Assembly: GCA_035540675.1 (NCBI GenBank)
Contig: DATLGB010000018.1
Location: forward strand, 1 to 6,405
DNA: 6,405 nucleotides
Direction of reading: 5' to 3'
DNA from: DATLGB01 sp035540675
GTDB taxonomy: Bacteria > Actinomycetota > Thermoleophilia > Solirubrobacterales > Solirubrobacteraceae
Numbering within the stretch: position 1 is the stretch's first letter; every line of letters starts with the position of its first letter. Under the pieces are notes generated by a model. The model saw only the letters and a list, made by a program, of their open reading frames with translations. It was not told the origin of the DNA and did no database searches. Of the stretch, positions 5,447 to 6,405 are shown in pieces. The position numbers and the translations under genes are program-made.

Positions 5447-5457
5447 TTGCGGCGCAA
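5447..5457. promoter_or_regulatory. Third palindrome next to the hydroxylase promoter
   Basis: TTGCGGCGCAA is an 11-bp palindrome apart from its central base. Its arms (TTGCG/CGCAA) resemble the TGCGCA cores of the 12-bp repeat. Its centre is about 18.5 bp from the second core, so it is not in the same phase as the first two. It ends 4 bp before the putative -35, a position suited to activation or repression. It may be a weaker regulator site. Confidence 0.4.
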
Positions 5458-5461
5458 TTAC

Positions 5462-5490
5462 TTGTCAGATCCCGCCGGTGATCGCATCCT
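5462..5490 (+). promoter_or_regulatory. Candidate sigma-70-type promoter of the phenylalanine hydroxylase gene
   Basis: TTGTCA (5462-5467) matches the -35 consensus TTGACA at five of six positions. CATCCT (5485-5490) follows after a 17-bp spacer and keeps the A at position 2 and T at position 6 of the -10. Transcription would begin near 5497, giving a leader of about 27 nt. The -10 is weak, which would fit a promoter needing an activator. Confidence 0.42.
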
Positions 5491-5492
5491 TT

Positions 5493-5517
5493 CCGGTGAG
5501 GCGAAGCCACCGGAGGG
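5493..5517 (+). promoter_or_regulatory. Hairpin overlapping the ribosome binding site of the hydroxylase gene
   Basis: CCGGT (5493-5497) pairs with ACCGG (5509-5513), and inside it GGC (5500-5502) pairs with GCC (5506-5508) around a GAA loop, with bases G and A bulged. The 3' arm runs into the SD sequence GGAGGG (5512-5517), which lies 6 nt before the ATG at 5524. Folding would bury the first two bases of the SD. A second copy of CCGGTGA at 5475-5481 could pair with the same CACCGG if transcription began further upstream. It matches no riboswitch class that I can recognise. Confidence 0.38.
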
Positions 5518-5523
5518 TCTGCA

Positions 5524-6405
5524 ATGTTCGAGGAAGGTCAGCTCTACTCCCCCGTCAGCGAGAACGACGACGGCTCCGTCACCGTCCACCTCGCGCCGAA
5601 CCACCCGGGCGTCGACGACCCCGAGTACCTGCGCCGCCGCGGCGAGATCGCCAAGGCCGCGCTGCAGTGGACCGAGGGTACGCCGGCGCCGGAGATCGAC
5701 TACACCGAGGCCGAGCACGAGGTGTGGCGGATCGTCTGCCGCGAGCTGCAGGAGAAGCACCAGCGGCTCGCGCACTCGGCCTACCTCGACGCCTGGGAGA
5801 AGGTCGGGCTGCCCACGGACCGCGTCCCGCAGCTCGAGGAGGTCACGGCGCGGGTGCGGCCGCAGACCGGCTTCCACTTCCACCCTGCGCCCGGGCTGGT
5901 CCCGCTGCGGCAGTTCTACGGGTCGCTCGAGGACCGCGTCTTCCACTCGACCCAGTACCTGCGCCACGGCGCCGAGCCGCTCTACACGCCGGAGCCCGAC
6001 CTCATCCACGAGATCGTCGGCCACGGCGTCATGCTGGCGAGCCCGCACTTCTCCGAGCTGCACCGGCTGACCGGGGAGGCCGCGCGCCGGCTCGAGACCG
6101 AGGACGCGCTGCGGTTCCTGGCCAAGGTCTTCTGGTTCACCTGCGAGTTCGGTGTGATCATGGAGGACGGCGAGCTGAAGACCTACGGCGCCGGGCTGCT
6201 GTCCTCCTACGGCGAGATCGAGGAGTTCCGCCACGCCGACATCCGGCCGCTGGACTTCTACGAGATGGGCACGGCCGAGTACGACATCACCCACTACCAG
6301 CCCATCCTCTACCGCGCCGAGTCGCTCGAGCACCTCATGGACGCGGTCGGCGGCTTCTTCTCGACGATCGACGACGACACGCCCGCGCGGCTGGCGGCGG
6401 CGCGC
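5524..6405 (+). CDS. phhA: Phenylalanine 4-hydroxylase (C-terminus beyond window)
   Basis: This non-haem iron, tetrahydropterin-dependent monooxygenase converts phenylalanine to tyrosine. Only its very end is missing: 294 codons are open to the window edge. The iron-binding triad is visible: PDLIHEIVGHGVML (158-171) gives H162 and H167, and FWFTCEFGV (203-211) gives E208. Other family marks are RPQTGFHFHPAPGL (112-125), the region FYGSLEDRVFHSTQYLRH (131-148), LYTPEPD (153-159) and ELKTYGAGLLSSYGE (217-231). There is no regulatory ACT domain of the animal type: the catalytic domain is nearly the whole protein, as in bacterial enzymes. The ATG has GGAGGG with 6 nt spacing. It is divergent from an Lrp-type regulator, which suggests induction or repression by aromatic amino acids. 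A pterin-4a-carbinolamine dehydratase or homogentisate-pathway genes may lie downstream, outside the window. The aromatic family is certain. Phe rather than Trp as substrate is inferred from overall resemblance to bacterial phenylalanine hydroxylases. Confidence 0.92.
   Translation, partial: MFEEGQLYSPVSENDDGSVTVHLAPNHPGVDDPEYLRRRGEIAKAALQWTEGTPAPEIDYTEAEHEVWRIVCRELQEKHQRLAHSAYLDAWEKVGLPTDRVPQLEEVTARVRPQTGFHFHPAPGLVPLRQFYGSLEDRVFHSTQYLRHGAEPLYTPEPDLIHEIVGHGVMLASPHFSELHRLTGEAARRLETEDALRFLAKVFWFTCEFGVIMEDGELKTYGAGLLSSYGEIEEFRHADIRPLDFYEMGTAEYDITHYQPILYRAESLEHLMDAVGGFFSTIDDDTPARLAAAR

Noticed and set aside
5051..6070. 339-codon plus-strand frame spanning the regulator, intergenic region and hydroxylase
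   Set aside because: It crosses a promoter region and two real genes in other frames; the second half is Ser/Arg/Thr low complexity.
5458..6333. 291-codon open frame on the minus strand opposite phenylalanine hydroxylase
   Set aside because: It is a low-complexity Leu/Arg/Asp/Val translation mirroring the hydroxylase codons and has no recognisable domain. The plus-strand gene has a perfect iron-binding triad and SD.
1..6405. Mobile element, CRISPR array or attachment site
   Set aside because: No transposase-like frame, no regularly spaced repeats and no terminal inverted repeats; gene order is the conserved ribosomal block plus normal metabolic genes.

Overview
This high-GC (roughly 70% or more by eye) window reads as ordinary bacterial chromosome, most likely from an actinobacterium. 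A Thermoleophilia/Solirubrobacterales-like lineage is my best guess. It rests on the GC-rich codon use, a SecE beginning MARDRQR with a long charged N-terminal extension, a NusG lacking the long acidic N-terminus of Streptomyces and Mycobacterium, and an actinobacterial-style RNB-domain nuclease. The lineage is inference, not proof.

Layout. Everything from 1 to 5395 is on the minus strand, so it is read right to left. Positions 3435 down to 1 carry the classical ribosomal/transcription block rpmG-secE-nusG-rplK-rplA-rplJ-rplL, with rplL cut by the left window edge. Gaps are small: secE starts on an SD that overlaps the rpmG stop, and rplK/rplA share one base. The two larger gaps hold structured leaders. 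The one before rplJ (883-960) contains a convincing L10-leader autoregulatory element. The one before rplK (2109-2178) contains a weaker hairpin.

Positions 3543-5395 carry a second minus-strand unit, an Lrp/AsnC-family regulator followed by an RNase II/R-type (RNB) nuclease with a 4-bp GTGA overlap. It ends at a strong stem-loop with a T-rich tail (3478-3538) that separates it from the rpmG-rplL block.

On the plus strand, divergent from the regulator, is a phenylalanine 4-hydroxylase gene (5524 to the right edge, 294 codons visible, no stop). The 128-bp intergenic region between regulator and hydroxylase is the most interesting non-coding part. It has a perfect 12-bp inverted repeat whose two TGCGCA cores lie 33 bp apart (about three helical turns), a third palindrome beside a putative -35 box, a -10 box positioned for a leaderless regulator mRNA, and a hairpin overlapping the hydroxylase ribosome binding site. 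Together this suggests an autoregulated Lrp-type switch for phenylalanine metabolism.

I see no mobile element, CRISPR array, tRNA or rRNA, and no clear evidence of an undescribed multi-gene system. The novelty is mainly in regulatory DNA and in unusual protein extensions.
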